Shown: positions 33,551 through 45,172, numbered from the stretch's first letter. The stretch: 64,000 bases of DNA from Phenylobacterium montanum (GCF_018135625.1 NZ_CP073078.1:62001-126000), one strand, 5' to 3'. Made by a program: numbers and translations. Notes: a model not told the origin generated them from the letters alone.

Positions 33551-33559
33551 GATGTGGGA

Positions 33560-35364
<1,805 letters not shown>

Positions 35365-35366
35365 AC

Positions 35367-36170
35367 TTGCGCATTCTCCTGACCAACGACGACGGCATCC
35401 ACGCGGAGGGCCTGGCGGCCCTGGAGCAGATCGCCGCCGCCCTGTCGGACGATGTCTGGGTCGCCGCGCCCGAGTTCGAGCAGTCTGGCGCCAGCCGGGC
35501 CCTGACCCTCAGCCAGCCGCTGCGGGTGCGCCGGATGGGGGAAAAACGTTTCGCGGTGGACGGCACGCCCACCGACTGCGTGCTGCTGGCGGTGCAGGAG
35601 CTGATCGAGGGGGCGAAGCCGGACCTGGTGCTCTCCGGAGTCAACCGCGGCCAGAACCTGGCAGAGGATGTCACCTTGTCCGGCACGGTCGCGGGGGCGA
35701 TAGAGGGCATGGCCCTGGGGATTCCCGCCATCGCCCTATCCCAGGCCCTGTTCCTGTTCCGCGACGAGGTGAAGGCCAATTTCGAGACCGCCGTCGCCCA
35801 TGCGCCGAGCATCATCCGCCGCCTGCTCGAAACCGGCTGGGCGAGCGACGTGGTGATCAACCTCAACTTTCCCTCGGTGACGCCCGATGCGGTGAAGGGG
35901 ATAGAGGTCACGCGGCAGGGATTCCGCGACCAGTTCATGCGCCATGTGGAAAAGCGCACCGACCTTCGGGGCCGCGACTACTATTGGATGGGGTTCAGGG
36001 CCCAGCCGTCCAAGCCCAGCGACGGCACCGACCTGCGCGCGGTCTATGACGAGCGGATATCTATCACCCCGCTGCACATCGACCTGACTCACGATAAGAC
36101 ATTGTCCGCCCTGAAGGCGGCCTTCGCAGCGGAGCCGCCCCCGATCCCTTCCACCGGAGCCCCCAGGTGA
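35367..36170 (+). CDS. surE: 5'/3'-nucleotidase SurE
   Basis: A 267-residue metal-dependent nucleoside monophosphate phosphatase, associated with stationary-phase survival. The N-terminus [16 protein letters not shown] carries the metal-binding Asp pair, followed by [55 protein letters not shown] and INLNFPSV. The start is TTG at 35367, which places the catalytic Asp pair at residues 8-9, as in homologues. The stop overlaps the pcm start. Confidence 0.94.
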   Translation: MRILLTNDDGIHAEGLAALEQIAAALSDDVWVAAPEFEQSGASRALTLSQPLRVRRMGEKRFAVDGTPTDCVLLAVQELIEGAKPDLVLSGVNRGQNLAEDVTLSGTVAGAIEGMALGIPAIALSQALFLFRDEVKANFETAVAHAPSIIRRLLETGWASDVVINLNFPSVTPDAVKGIEVTRQGFRDQFMRHVEKRTDLRGRDYYWMGFRAQPSKPSDGTDLRAVYDERISITPLHIDLTHDKTLSALKAAFAAEPPPIPSTGAPR

Positions 36171-36829
36171 TGAGCGCCGAGGCCGCGGATACGCCCGAAA
36201 CGCGACGCGCCCGCCTGATCCTGGCCTTGCGGTCCCAGGGGGTCAGCGATCCGGCTGTGCTGGGCGCGCTGGAGCAAATCCCGCGCGAGCTGTTCACTCC
36301 CGACCTGTTCCAGGAGCGAGCCTGGGAGGATTCGGCCCTGCCGATCGCCTGCGGCCAGACCATCAGCCAGCCCTTCATCGTCGGCCTGATGACCCAGGCC
36401 CTGGCCATAGAGCCCCGCGCCCGGGTGCTGGAGATCGGCACCGGCTCCGGCTACCAGACCGCTGTGCTCTCCAAGCTCTCGCGGCTGGTCTATACCATCG
36501 AGCGCTACCGCACCCTGCTGCGCGAGGCCGAGGCGCGGTTCAAGAAGCTGCTGCTGCCCAATGTGATCACCAAGTTCGGCGACGGCGCCGAGGGCTGGAA
36601 GGAGCAGGCGCCTTTCGACCGGGTGCTGGTCACCGCAGCCGCCCCCGGCGAGCCGTCGGCCCTGCTGGAACAGCTGAAGCCCACCGGCATTCTCGTGGCT
36701 CCGGTGGGGCGCGGTCCGGTACAGACCCTGATCCGCTATGTCGGCGACGGTAAAGGCGATTTTCGCGAGGAAGTGCTGTGTGAAGTCCGCTTCGTACCCC
36801 TTCTGGAGGGGGTGGCGAAGGAGCTTTGA
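36170..36829 (+). CDS. pcm: Protein-L-isoaspartate O-methyltransferase
   Basis: A 219-residue repair enzyme that methylates isoaspartyl residues of aged proteins using SAM. Typical segments are RRARLILALRSQGVSDPAVL, IPRELF, the pre-motif-I loop LPIACGQTISQPFIVGLMT, motif I VLEIGTGSGYQTAVLS, and FDRVLVTAAAPGEP. The ATG at 36170 shares bases with the surE stop (TGATG). A GTG one codon earlier is an alternative. Its partnership with surE and the next LysM gene mirrors the surE-pcm-nlpD order of enterobacteria. Confidence 0.94.
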   Translation: MSAEAADTPETRRARLILALRSQGVSDPAVLGALEQIPRELFTPDLFQERAWEDSALPIACGQTISQPFIVGLMTQALAIEPRARVLEIGTGSGYQTAVLSKLSRLVYTIERYRTLLREAEARFKKLLLPNVITKFGDGAEGWKEQAPFDRVLVTAAAPGEPSALLEQLKPTGILVAPVGRGPVQTLIRYVGDGKGDFREEVLCEVRFVPLLEGVAKEL

Positions 36830-36940
36830 GGAACGGTGATCGTCGATCAGGGGTGGCGCGCGCGATCCCGGGTCGCCATAAGTCCCCCTTTTTTGCGCGA
36901 TCGAATAGTGCGGCACGAGTTCGGTAAGGACGGAGCGGTG

Positions 36941-38278
36941 ATGGCTTTCATGTTCACTCGGCTGACCTGTGCGGCCCTCGCCGTGGCCCTCTTCGCGGGC
37001 GTCGAGGCGCGGGCCCAAACCTCGGACCAGCCGGTGGCGACCAGCCCTGCGCCGGCCGCAGCCCAGCCGACGCCGCGGCCGCTGGACGACGACCGCTACC
37101 TGCCGCAGCCCTCGACGGGCGACACCGCAGCTCCTGTGAATCGCCCGCCGCCCGGCGCCGCAGCCCAGCCGGCCGCGCCAGCGCCCGCCGCACAGGCGCC
37201 CGCCGCACAAGCGCCAGCAGGACCGACTCCGCCGCCGTCGCCGCTGATGAACCGGTCCGCGCAGCCGCCGGCCGAGCAGGCTGCGCCGCCGCCGGCCCCT
37301 CGCTACGAGCCGCCCAAGCCGGAGTACCGCATCTCGGTCCAGGGCAAGGTCGTGGAGACCAAGGGCAAGAGCCTGCCGATCAAGGTCGGCAAGGGCGACA
37401 CGGTCAATGTGATCTCGGACCGCCTGGCCACGGACAGCGACGACCTGATCAAGATCAACAAGCTGAAGAAGCCCTACGAACTCGACCTCGGCCAGGTGAT
37501 CCAGATCCCGACGCCCAAGGCCTACGAGGTCCAGTCCGGCGACACCCTGTTCAGCATCGGCCGCCGCTTCGGCATCTCCGCCGACGCCTTGTCCGAGATC
37601 AATGACCTGGACCCCGAGGCGCACCTGCGCGCCGGCCACAAGATCTACCTTCCGGCCCAGGTGCACGACAACGGGCCGGTCAAGACCCCGGTCTTCGCTG
37701 CGCCGCCGCGTCGCCCGCACACCCGCTACGAACCGATCCAGGGCGAAGCGGTGCCGCCGCCGAGCGAGGAGGGCGCCGTCCAGCCGCCGTCGCGCTACAG
37801 CCCGCCGCCGGCCGCGAACGGCCCGCCTCAGGTCGAGGCTGGCCCCGCGCCCAGCGACGCCCAGGTCACCGCCGCCGGCAAGGGCCGCTTCGCCTGGCCT
37901 GTGACCGGCAATGTGCTTTCGGCGTTCGGGCCCAAGGCCGGCGGCCAGCGCAACGACGGCCTCGACATCGCCGCGGCCATGGGCGCGCCGATCCAGGCGG
38001 CCGCCGAGGGCGACGTGGTCTATGCCGGCAACCAGGTGCCGGGCTTCGGCAACCTGGTGCTGATCAAGCACCCGGACGGCTGGGTCACCGCCTACGCTCA
38101 CCTGTCGCGCACCGAGGTCAAGATCCGCGACCACGTGACCCAGGGCCAGGAGATCGGGCAGGCCGGGACCACCGGCGGGGTCGACGAGCCGCAGCTGCAC
38201 TTCGAGATCCGCTATGCGCCGACGCCGCGCGACAAGGCTCGGCCGATCGATCCCGGTCTGGTGCTGCCGGCCCGCTGA
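36941..38278 (+). CDS. dipM: LysM and degenerate LytM (M23) domain factor, DipM/NlpD-like
   Basis: A 445-residue envelope protein. It has a signal peptide (1 to about 25, ending ARA), a Pro/Ala-rich stretch, two LysM domains (about 145-190 and 194-238), a second Pro-rich linker (about 245-305) and a LytM domain (about 315-445). Zinc ligands are incomplete: the first His is N338 in RNDGLDI, and the HxH motif reads QLHFEI with Q418 in place of the first His, though D342, H387 and H420 remain. It is thus probably a non-enzymatic activator of division autolysins, as NlpD and Caulobacter DipM are. Its place after surE-pcm supports this. Caulobacter DipM has four LysM copies as I recall; here I see two. 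Confidence 0.85.
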   Translation: MAFMFTRLTCAALAVALFAGVEARAQTSDQPVATSPAPAAAQPTPRPLDDDRYLPQPSTGDTAAPVNRPPPGAAAQPAAPAPAAQAPAAQAPAGPTPPPSPLMNRSAQPPAEQAAPPPAPRYEPPKPEYRISVQGKVVETKGKSLPIKVGKGDTVNVISDRLATDSDDLIKINKLKKPYELDLGQVIQIPTPKAYEVQSGDTLFSIGRRFGISADALSEINDLDPEAHLRAGHKIYLPAQVHDNGPVKTPVFAAPPRRPHTRYEPIQGEAVPPPSEEGAVQPPSRYSPPPAANGPPQVEAGPAPSDAQVTAAGKGRFAWPVTGNVLSAFGPKAGGQRNDGLDIAAAMGAPIQAAAEGDVVYAGNQVPGFGNLVLIKHPDGWVTAYAHLSRTEVKIRDHVTQGQEIGQAGTTGGVDEPQLHFEIRYAPTPRDKARPIDPGLVLPAR

Positions 38279-38281
38279 CCG

Positions 38282-38345
38282 ATTCTAAAAGTTTAGAGCG
38301 GGTTGCGGGCGGAAAGCCGCTTCGCACTTTTCCTCAACCCGCTCT
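38282..38345. repeat. Palindromic element with GATTC border
   Basis: AGAGCGGGTTG (38295-38305) and CAACCCGCTCT (38335-38345) are perfect inverted arms. The centre has its own GCGG-AAA-CCGC-like hairpin (GGCGGAAAGCCGC). It begins with GATTC, a GANTC methylation-type site. Elements of this form, with AGAGCG...CGCTCT ends and an AAACCGCTT-like centre, recur between genes in many alphaproteobacteria (from memory). Confidence 0.65.
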
Positions 38346-38432
38346 ACGGCTCAGCCTTGATATGACGGCGAATTAAGCTGTATCGCCCGCAAAGCTCGCC
38401 TAGGGTCACAGGGCAGAAGCGGAGATCGGTGC

Positions 38433-39302
38433 ATGCGAAAGGCGATTTTGGGCGCGGGGGCTGTGGCGGCGCTGCTGGCGGCGGGCTCGGCGAACGCGGC
38501 CGAGGTCCAGCTCAAGCACATCGTCGCCAAGGTCGTGATCGTGCCGGAGAACCGCTCCGACGTCACAGTCAGCGTGATCCGCACCAATCCCAAGCTGCCG
38601 ATCCGTGTGCATCAGGTCTCGGAAGGGGTGGTGGTGGTCGACGGCGGCTCCGACGACTGGTGGCCGCGGCTGTTCGGCGGCCATATCTCGCATTGCCGCG
38701 TGGGCCCGGACAGCGCCAGCGTGCACGTAGCCGGCGTCGGCGATTTCAATGAAAGCGAGCTGCCCCAGATCCTGGTGCGCACGCCGATGTCGGCCAAGGT
38801 CGCCTCCAGCGGTGCAGTGATCGGCTCGATTCCGTCGGCGGAGAACCTGGATCTCGCGGTGGCGGGCTGTGACGCCTGGACCGTGGGCGACGTCAAGGGC
38901 CGCTTCCACCTGGACGAGGCGGGGCAGGGCAGGGTGCGCACCGGCGACCTGGGCTCGGCCGAGGTGAATATCGCCGGCTCGTCCGCCGTCACCACCAAGG
39001 CGATCTATCATGACTACAAGGTCTCGATCGGCGGATCGGGCGACCTTTATTCCACTTCGGTCGACGGGCGTATCGAAGTCTCCATCGCCGGCAGCGGCAA
39101 TGTGCGGGTCAATGGCGGCCACGCCACGCTGCTGAAGGGCTCGATCGCCGGCGACGGGGAACTGACCTATGAAGGCCTGGCTGACCGCGTGTCGGTCTCG
39201 GTGGCCGGTCACGCCCGGGTGCATGTGGCTCATGTCGCCGGGGTCGACGGCCCGGTCGACGAGACCATCGCCGGGCTGGGTGAAATCAGGCGAGGGCCGT
39301 AA
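38433..39302 (+). CDS. Secreted GIN/DUF2807-like adhesin-type protein
   Basis: A 289-residue protein with a signal peptide (1-22, ending ANA). The mature part is dominated by repeated short strands with the pattern xVSIGGSGDLYS, IEVSIAGSGNVRVNGG, LLKGSIAGDGELTYEG and VSVSVAGHARVHV. This is the stacked beta structure of GIN/DUF2807 domains, typically envelope proteins of unknown role. One cysteine pair (SHCRVG and AGCDAW) could form a disulfide. GGAG precedes the ATG at 38433. It is the last gene before the S10 operon and is probably transcribed separately. Confidence 0.75.
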   Translation: MRKAILGAGAVAALLAAGSANAAEVQLKHIVAKVVIVPENRSDVTVSVIRTNPKLPIRVHQVSEGVVVVDGGSDDWWPRLFGGHISHCRVGPDSASVHVAGVGDFNESELPQILVRTPMSAKVASSGAVIGSIPSAENLDLAVAGCDAWTVGDVKGRFHLDEAGQGRVRTGDLGSAEVNIAGSSAVTTKAIYHDYKVSIGGSGDLYSTSVDGRIEVSIAGSGNVRVNGGHATLLKGSIAGDGELTYEGLADRVSVSVAGHARVHVAHVAGVDGPVDETIAGLGEIRRGP

Positions 39303-39610
39303 AGGCGAATTGGCGCGCATCTGGGCCTTGACGGGGCCCGAGTCGCCGAGTATCAACCGCGCCTCTGTTGGACCGGCTGTAAGCCTTCGGGCTTAGACGC
39401 GGTCCGCGAGACGAACCACAGTGCATTGCCTGCGCCTTTCGGCTGAGGGTATTGTGATTGTACCAAGGCCCTCGCGAAATCACGCGCGGGCCGAATTCGT
39501 TTTGCGGAACTCGCACGTCGAGCAAGCTTACTTCCTGGGGCTTCGGCCTTGGGGTCGGTCTTTGAAACGGCAAACTGGGCGTGGCGAGCGCTTTAAGGAA
39601 CTCGGGCGAT
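39303..39610. other. Leader region of the S10 ribosomal operon
   Basis: About 300 bases without a convincing gene. They hold the promoter and 5' leader of the S10 operon, but I cannot name a clear -35/-10 pair. One nested hairpin (39370-39405) is the strongest structure. Short open frames here have no family resemblance. Confidence 0.6.
39370..39405 (+). promoter_or_regulatory. Nested hairpin in the S10 leader
   Basis: The outer arms GGACCG (39370-39375) and CGGTCC (39400-39405) enclose TAAGCC-TTCG-GGCTTA (39380-39395), a perfect 6-base stem with a stable UUCG-type tetraloop. There is no T-run, so it is more likely a regulatory or protein-binding structure than a terminator. Confidence 0.5.
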
Positions 39611-39919
<309 letters not shown>

Positions 39920-39931
39920 GGGGACCCGCTG

Positions 39932-40681
39932 ATGCGTACCGGCGTGATCGCCAAGAAACTGGGCATGACGCGCTTCTTCGACGAAGCCGGCGTCCACGTG
40001 CCCGTGACGGTGCTGTCGCTCGACGGCTGCCAGGTCACGGCCCAGCGCACCAAGGACAAGGACGGCTATGTGGCCCTCCAACTCGGTGCGGGCGCCAAGA
40101 AGGCCAAGAACACCTCCAAGGCCATGCGCGGCCACTTCGCCAAGGCTCTGGTCGAGCCGAAGCGTCACCTGGCCGAGTTCCATGTGTCGGAAGACAACCT
40201 GATCGACGTGGGCGCGGAACTGACCGCTGACCACTTCGTCGCCGGCCAGGTGGTCGACGTGCAGGGCCTGACGGTCGGCAAGGGCTTCCAGGGCGGCATG
40301 AAGCGCTGGAACTTCGGCGGTCTTCGCGCCACCCACGGCGTGTCGGTGTCGCACCGCTCGCTGGGTTCGACCGGCAACCGCCAGGACCCGGGCAAGACCT
40401 TCAAGGGCAAGAAGATGGCCGGCCATCTCGGCCAGGAAACCGTCACCACCCTGAACGTGCGGGTTTTCCGGGTCGACGCCGAGCGCGGCCTGATCCTGCT
40501 GGTGGGCTCGGTCCCCGGCGCGGAAGGCTCCTACGTCAAGATCCGCGACGCGGTGAAGCGTGCGGCTCCGGCCGACCTGCCGAAGCCGGGCGCGTTCAAG
40601 AAGCCCGGCCAACAGGCTGCGGCTCCGGCTCAAGTTGAAGAACCCGCCGTCGAGGCGCCGGAAGCGGGGAGCGAAAGCTAA
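39932..40681 (+). CDS. rplC: 50S ribosomal protein L3
   Basis: A 249-residue large-subunit assembly protein. The start [16 protein letters not shown] and the conserved loop [21 protein letters not shown] with GKKMAGHLG near 150 are typical. The protein is about 40 residues longer than E. coli L3 because of an Ala/Pro/Glu-rich C-terminal tail ([20 protein letters not shown]), common among alphaproteobacteria. rplD starts at the next base after the stop. Confidence 0.96.
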   Translation: MRTGVIAKKLGMTRFFDEAGVHVPVTVLSLDGCQVTAQRTKDKDGYVALQLGAGAKKAKNTSKAMRGHFAKALVEPKRHLAEFHVSEDNLIDVGAELTADHFVAGQVVDVQGLTVGKGFQGGMKRWNFGGLRATHGVSVSHRSLGSTGNRQDPGKTFKGKKMAGHLGQETVTTLNVRVFRVDAERGLILLVGSVPGAEGSYVKIRDAVKRAAPADLPKPGAFKKPGQQAAAPAQVEEPAVEAPEAGSES

Positions 40682-41323
40682 ATGAAACTCGACGTCATCA
40701 CCCTCGCTGGCGGCAAGTCCGGCCAGATCGAACTCTCCGACGCCGTGTTCGGCATTGAAGAGATCCGCGGCGACATCCTGGCCCGTTGCGTCAACTGGCA
40801 GCTGGCCAAGCGCCGCGCCGGCACGCACAAGGTCCAGACCCGGAACGAGAATTCTCGCACCGGCAAGAAGATGTACAAGCAGAAGGGCACCGGCGGCGCC
40901 CGTCACGGCTCGCGCCGCGCGCCGCAGTTCGTCGGCGGCAGCCGCGCCTTCGGCCCGGTGGTCCGCGACCACGGCTTCGACCTGCCCAAGAAGGTCCGCG
41001 CCCTGGCCCTGCGCCACGCCCTGTCCTCCAAGGCCAAGGCCGGCGCCCTGGTGGTGCTGGACGACGTTGCGGTCGAGACCTCGAAGACCGGCGCCCTGCG
41101 CGTCCAGTTCGAGAAGCTGGGCCTGAAGAGCGCCCTGGTCATCGCCGGCCCGGAAGTGAACGGCAACTTCAAGCTCGCCGCCCGCAACATCCCGCTGGTG
41201 GACGTGCTGCCGAACGCCGGCCTGAACGTCTATGACGTGCTGCGCCGCGACACCCTGGTCCTGACCAAGGCCGCCGTCGAAGCCATCGAAGCTCGCTTCG
41301 CCGACAAGAAGGACGCCGCGTAA
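40682..41323 (+). CDS. rplD: 50S ribosomal protein L4
   Basis: A 213-residue protein lining the peptide exit tunnel. The basic loop [20 protein letters not shown] (about 58-77) is the diagnostic rRNA-binding extension, followed by RRAPQFVGG. In E. coli L4 represses its own S10 operon by binding the leader; whether that applies to the leader hairpin seen here is untested. Its stop shares one base with the rplW start (TAATG). Confidence 0.96.
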   Translation: MKLDVITLAGGKSGQIELSDAVFGIEEIRGDILARCVNWQLAKRRAGTHKVQTRNENSRTGKKMYKQKGTGGARHGSRRAPQFVGGSRAFGPVVRDHGFDLPKKVRALALRHALSSKAKAGALVVLDDVAVETSKTGALRVQFEKLGLKSALVIAGPEVNGNFKLAARNIPLVDVLPNAGLNVYDVLRRDTLVLTKAAVEAIEARFADKKDAA

Positions 41324-41616
41324 TGGCCACCGCCCGTCACTACGACACGGTGCTCGCGCCGGTCATCACCGAAAAGTCGACCATGCTCTCCGAGCAGAAC
41401 AAGGTCGTGTTCCGCGTCGCCAAGGACGCCACCAAGGACGAGATCGCCGCGGCGGTCGAAGAGCTGTTCAAGGTCACGGTCACCAAGGTCAATACCCTGG
41501 TGGTCAAGGGCAAGACCAAGCGCTTCCGCGGCCTGAAGGGCCGTCGTTCGGATGTCAAAAAAGCCATCGTGACCCTGGCCGAAGGCCAGTCGATCGACAT
41601 TACGACGGGGCTCTGA
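41323..41616 (+). CDS. rplW: 50S ribosomal protein L23
   Basis: A 97-residue protein near the tunnel exit, the docking site for trigger factor and SRP. Typical pieces are [40 protein letters not shown] and [20 protein letters not shown]. It starts one base before the end of rplD and ends 3 bases before rplB. Confidence 0.96.
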   Translation: MATARHYDTVLAPVITEKSTMLSEQNKVVFRVAKDATKDEIAAAVEELFKVTVTKVNTLVVKGKTKRFRGLKGRRSDVKKAIVTLAEGQSIDITTGL

Positions 41617-41619
41617 GCC

Positions 41620-42456
41620 ATGGCCTTGAAGACCTTCAATCCGACTTCGCCGGGCCGTAGGTCCCTGGTGCTGGTCGACCGTTCCGAGCTGCACAAGGGC
41701 CGCCCGGAAAAGAGCCTGACCGAGGGCCTGACCAAGACCGGCGGTCGTGGCGGCGGCGGCCGGGTGGCCGTGCGCTTCCGTGGCGGCGGCGCGAAGAAGC
41801 TGTACCGCATCGTCGATTTCAAGCGTCGCAAGTTCGACGTGCCGGCGACCGTTCAGCGTCTCGAGTACGACCCGAACCGCACCGCTTTCATCGCCCTGAT
41901 CAAGTACGCCGACGGCGAGCTGGCCTACATCCTGGCCCCGCAACGGCTGAAGGTCGGCGACGAGATCATCGCCGCCGAGAAGGTCGACGTGAAGCCGGGC
42001 AACGCCTCGCCGCTGCGCTCGCTGCCGATCGGCACGATCATCCACAACATCGAGCTGAAGCCCCTGAAGGGCGGCCAGATGGCCCGTTCTGCCGGGGCCT
42101 ACGCCCAGCTGGTCGGCCGTGACGCCGGCTACGCCCAGATCCGCCTCGGCTCGGGCGAGCTGCGCATGGTGATGGACAGCTGCATGGCCACGGTCGGCGC
42201 CGTCTCGAACCCGGACCACATGAACGAAAGCCTGGGCAAGGCCGGCCGCGTCCGCCACAAGGGCCGTCGTCCTCACGTCCGCGGCGTCGCCATGAACCCG
42301 GTCGACCACCCGCACGGCGGCGGTGAAGGCCGCACCTCGGGCGGCCGCCATCCGGTGACCCCGTGGGGCAAGCCCACCAAGGGCCGCAAGACCCGCACCA
42401 ACAAGACGACGGATAAGTTCATCATCCGCTCGCGTCACGTGAAGAAGGCTCGCTGA
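41620..42456 (+). CDS. rplB: 50S ribosomal protein L2
   Basis: A 278-residue protein at the peptidyl-transferase centre. [20 protein letters not shown] begins the protein. [40 protein letters not shown] and the conserved [20 protein letters not shown] with the functionally important His are present. Length is standard. rpsS begins 2 bases after the stop. Confidence 0.97.
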   Translation: MALKTFNPTSPGRRSLVLVDRSELHKGRPEKSLTEGLTKTGGRGGGGRVAVRFRGGGAKKLYRIVDFKRRKFDVPATVQRLEYDPNRTAFIALIKYADGELAYILAPQRLKVGDEIIAAEKVDVKPGNASPLRSLPIGTIIHNIELKPLKGGQMARSAGAYAQLVGRDAGYAQIRLGSGELRMVMDSCMATVGAVSNPDHMNESLGKAGRVRHKGRRPHVRGVAMNPVDHPHGGGEGRTSGGRHPVTPWGKPTKGRKTRTNKTTDKFIIRSRHVKKAR

Positions 42457-42458
42457 GC

Positions 42459-42737
42459 ATGACCCGTTCGGTTTGGAAAGGCCCCTTCGTCGACGGCTAC
42501 CTTCTGAAGAAGGCGGACGCGGCGCAAAGCTCGGGCCGCAAGGACGTCATCAAGACCTGGTCGCGCCGTTCGACCATCATGCCGCAATTCGTCGGCCTGA
42601 CCTTCGGCGTGCACAACGGCCAGAAGCACGTTCCCGTGCTGGTCAGCGAAGACATGGTGGGCATGAAGTTCGGCGAGTTCGCGCCGACCCGCTATTTCCC
42701 CGGTCACGCCGCCGACAAGAAGGCCAAGAGGAAGTAG
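42459..42737 (+). CDS. rpsS: 30S ribosomal protein S19
   Basis: A 92-residue head protein that contacts S13. [38 protein letters not shown] and [19 protein letters not shown] are family-typical. It lies 2 bases after rplB and 2 bases before rplV, in the standard S10-operon order. Confidence 0.97.
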   Translation: MTRSVWKGPFVDGYLLKKADAAQSSGRKDVIKTWSRRSTIMPQFVGLTFGVHNGQKHVPVLVSEDMVGMKFGEFAPTRYFPGHAADKKAKRK

Positions 42738-42739
42738 TC

Positions 42740-43120
42740 ATGGGCCAGAAGTCTCAAGAACGTCGGCTGAAGCCGACCGAAGCCAAGGCCAAGGTGTCGA
42801 ACCTCCGCACCGGCCTGCGCAAGCTGAACCTGGTGGCCCAGTCGATCCGCGGCCTGAAGGTGCAGCATGCGCTGAACGAGCTGGAGTTCAGCCACAAGCG
42901 CATCGCCAAGGACGTCCGCAAGGCGCTCTATTCGGCGATCTCCAACGCCGAAAACAACCATGGCCTGGACATCGACCAGCTGGTCGTGGCCGAGGCCTAT
43001 GTCGGCAAGAACCTGGTGATGAAGCGGTTCGCCTCGCGCGCTCGCGGCCGCTCTTCGCGTATCGAAAAGCCCTTCTCGGAGATCACCATCGTGGTCCGTG
43101 AACTTGGTGAGGCCGCCTGA
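42740..43120 (+). CDS. rplV: 50S ribosomal protein L22
   Basis: A 126-residue protein whose beta hairpin lines the exit tunnel. [55 protein letters not shown] and [20 protein letters not shown] are diagnostic. I use the ATG at 42740; the longer frame from 42473 lies over rpsS. The stop shares one base with the rpsC start. Confidence 0.96.
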   Translation: MGQKSQERRLKPTEAKAKVSNLRTGLRKLNLVAQSIRGLKVQHALNELEFSHKRIAKDVRKALYSAISNAENNHGLDIDQLVVAEAYVGKNLVMKRFASRARGRSSRIEKPFSEITIVVRELGEAA

Positions 43121-43887
43121 TGGGTCAGAAAGTCAATCCGGTCGGCTTGCGCCTCGGCATCAACCGTACCTGGGACAGCCGCTGGTTCGCCGACGGCGAA
43201 GAATACGGCAAGCTGCTGCACGACGACCTTAAGGTCCGCAAGGAGCTGAAGAAGCGCCTGGGCCAGGCCGGCGTCTCGCGCATCATCATCGAGCGGCCGC
43301 ATAAGAAGTGCCGCGTGACCATCTATGCCGCGCGCCCCGGCGTGATCATCGGCAAGAAGGGCGCGGACATCGAAAAGCTGCGCAAGGACCTGTCGGCCAT
43401 GACCGACGGCGAGGTGCACCTGAACATCGTCGAAGTGCGCAAGCCCGAGACCGACGCCCAGCTGGTGGCCGAGAACATCGCCCAGCAGCTCGAGCGCCGC
43501 ATCGCCTTCCGCCGCGCCATGAAGCGCTCGATCCAGTCGACCATGCGCCTCGGCGCCAAGGGCGTGCGGATCAACGTTTCGGGCCGCCTGGGCGGCGCAG
43601 AAATCGCGCGGATGGAGTGGTATCGCGAAGGCCGCGTGCCGCTGCACACCCTGCGCGCCGACATCGACTACGGCTTCGCTGAAGCCAAGACCACCTACGG
43701 CATCATCGGCGTGAAGACCTGGATCTTCAAAGGCGAGGTGCTGGAGCACGACCCGATGGCCCAGGACAAGCGCCTGGCCACCGAATCCGGCCCGGCCGGC
43801 GAAGGCGGCGGACGCGATCGCGACCGCGACCGGGGTGATCGTGGCGACCGCGGTGATCGCGGCGGCCGTCGTGACCGCGGAGCTTAA
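43120..43887 (+). CDS. rpsC: 30S ribosomal protein S3
   Basis: A 255-residue protein at the mRNA entry site. [20 protein letters not shown] begins the protein. The KH domain contains [20 protein letters not shown], and the C-domain [20 protein letters not shown]. About 30 extra C-terminal residues form a low-complexity Arg/Asp/Gly tail with repeated RD and GDR units (from about 228). The base sequence shows the same short-period repetition. Confidence 0.96.
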   Translation: MGQKVNPVGLRLGINRTWDSRWFADGEEYGKLLHDDLKVRKELKKRLGQAGVSRIIIERPHKKCRVTIYAARPGVIIGKKGADIEKLRKDLSAMTDGEVHLNIVEVRKPETDAQLVAENIAQQLERRIAFRRAMKRSIQSTMRLGAKGVRINVSGRLGGAEIARMEWYREGRVPLHTLRADIDYGFAEAKTTYGIIGVKTWIFKGEVLEHDPMAQDKRLATESGPAGEGGGRDRDRDRGDRGDRGDRGGRRDRGA

Positions 43888-43897
43888 GGTTTAGATC

Positions 43898-44326
43898 ATG
43901 CTGTCACCGAAAAAGACCAAGTACCGCAAGCAGTTCAAGGGCCGCATCCACGGGATGACCAAGGGCGGCGCCTCGCTGAACTTCGGCTCGCACGGGCTGA
44001 AGGCGGTCGAGCCGGAACGCATCACCGCGCGCCAGATCGAAGCGGCCCGCCGCGCGATCACCCGCCAGATGAAGCGCCAGGGCCGGGTGTGGATCCGCAT
44101 CTTCCCGGACGTGCCGGTCACCGACAAGCCGGCTGAAGTCCGCATGGGCAAGGGCAAGGGCGCGGTCGAGTACTGGGCGGCGCGCGTCGCTCCCGGCCGT
44201 ATCATGTTCGAGATCGACGGCGTGGCCGACGACATCGCCCGTGAAGCCCTGCGCCTCGGCGCGGCCAAGCTGCCGATCAAGACCCGCGTCGTCACCCGCA
44301 TCGACGCTGGTGTGGAGCACGCCTGA
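43898..44326 (+). CDS. rplP: 50S ribosomal protein L16
   Basis: A 142-residue protein that helps position tRNA in the A site. [20 protein letters not shown] starts it, and [40 protein letters not shown] and [10 protein letters not shown] follow as in the family. It lies 10 bases after rpsC, and its stop shares one base with the rpmC start. Confidence 0.96.
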   Translation: MLSPKKTKYRKQFKGRIHGMTKGGASLNFGSHGLKAVEPERITARQIEAARRAITRQMKRQGRVWIRIFPDVPVTDKPAEVRMGKGKGAVEYWAARVAPGRIMFEIDGVADDIAREALRLGAAKLPIKTRVVTRIDAGVEHA

Positions 44327-44520
44327 TGAAGATCGAAGACATCCGCGGTCTGACGACCGACCAGCTGGGCGAAGAGCTGCTGAAGCTGAAGAAGGAGCAG
44401 TTCAACCTGCGCTTCCAGGCGGCGACCGGCCAGATGGAGAAGACCCATCGCGTGAACGAGGTCCGCAAGGACATCGCCCGGATCAAGACGGTGCTGCGCG
44501 CCAAAGCCGCCGCGGCCTAA
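44326..44520 (+). CDS. rpmC: 50S ribosomal protein L29
   Basis: A 64-residue two-helix protein near the tunnel exit. [40 protein letters not shown] and [12 protein letters not shown] are typical. It starts at the last base of rplP and lies 12 bases before rpsQ. Confidence 0.95.
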   Translation: MKIEDIRGLTTDQLGEELLKLKKEQFNLRFQAATGQMEKTHRVNEVRKDIARIKTVLRAKAAAA

Positions 44521-44532
44521 AGGAAGAAGACA

Positions 44533-44784
44533 ATGCCTAAGCGAATTCTCGAAGGTGTGGTCGTCTCCGACAAGGGCGACAAGACCGTGGTGGTGAAGGT
44601 CGAGCGGACCTTCCTGCACCCCGTGCTGAAGAAGACTATCCGCCAGTCCAAGAAGTACCATGCCCATGACGAGGGCAATACGTACAAGGCCGGCGAAATC
44701 GCTCGCATTATCGAGTGCGCGCCCAAATCCAAGCTGAAGACCTGGGAAGTCCTGCCAAAGGCTGCCCCGGCCTCCGGCCAATAG
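44533..44784 (+). CDS. rpsQ: 30S ribosomal protein S17
   Basis: An 83-residue OB-fold protein. [45 protein letters not shown] and [20 protein letters not shown] are diagnostic. An AAGGAAG site precedes the ATG. It is 19 bases before rplN. Confidence 0.96.
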   Translation: MPKRILEGVVVSDKGDKTVVVKVERTFLHPVLKKTIRQSKKYHAHDEGNTYKAGEIARIIECAPKSKLKTWEVLPKAAPASGQ

Positions 44785-44803
44785 TTCTGGAAGGTTCAAA
44801 GCC

Positions 44804-45172
44804 ATGATCCAGATGCAAACTAACCTGGAGGTCGCCGACAATTCGGGCGCTCGCCGGGTCATGTGCATCAAGGTGCTGGGCGGCGCCGGTCGGCGTTACG
44901 CCAGTGTCGGAGACCTGATCGTCGTATCGGTCAAGGAAGCGATCCCGCGCGGCCGGGTGAAGAAGGGCGACGTGCTCCGCGCGATCGTCGTTCGCACCAG
45001 CCAGGGCATCAAGCGCAAGGACGGGTCGATGATCCGTTTCGACCGCAACGCCGCGGTGATCGTCAACAAGCAGTCCGAGCCGATCGGCACGCGGATCTTT
45101 GGCCCGGTTCCCCGCGAACTGCGCGCCAAGAACCACATGAAGATCATCTCGCTCGCTCCCGAGGTGCTGTGA
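44804..45172 (+). CDS. rplN: 50S ribosomal protein L14
   Basis: A 122-residue protein at the subunit interface. [40 protein letters not shown] and [20 protein letters not shown] with the final SLAPEVL match the family at standard length. First gene of the spc group; its stop shares one base with rplX. Confidence 0.97.
   Translation: MIQMQTNLEVADNSGARRVMCIKVLGGAGRRYASVGDLIVVSVKEAIPRGRVKKGDVLRAIVVRTSQGIKRKDGSMIRFDRNAAVIVNKQSEPIGTRIFGPVPRELRAKNHMKIISLAPEVL

Noticed and set aside
36089-38200. 703-codon minus-strand open frame opposite pcm and the DipM-like gene
   Set aside because: High GC leaves few stop codons on the opposite strand. The translation is low-complexity, resembles no family and overlaps two well-supported genes.
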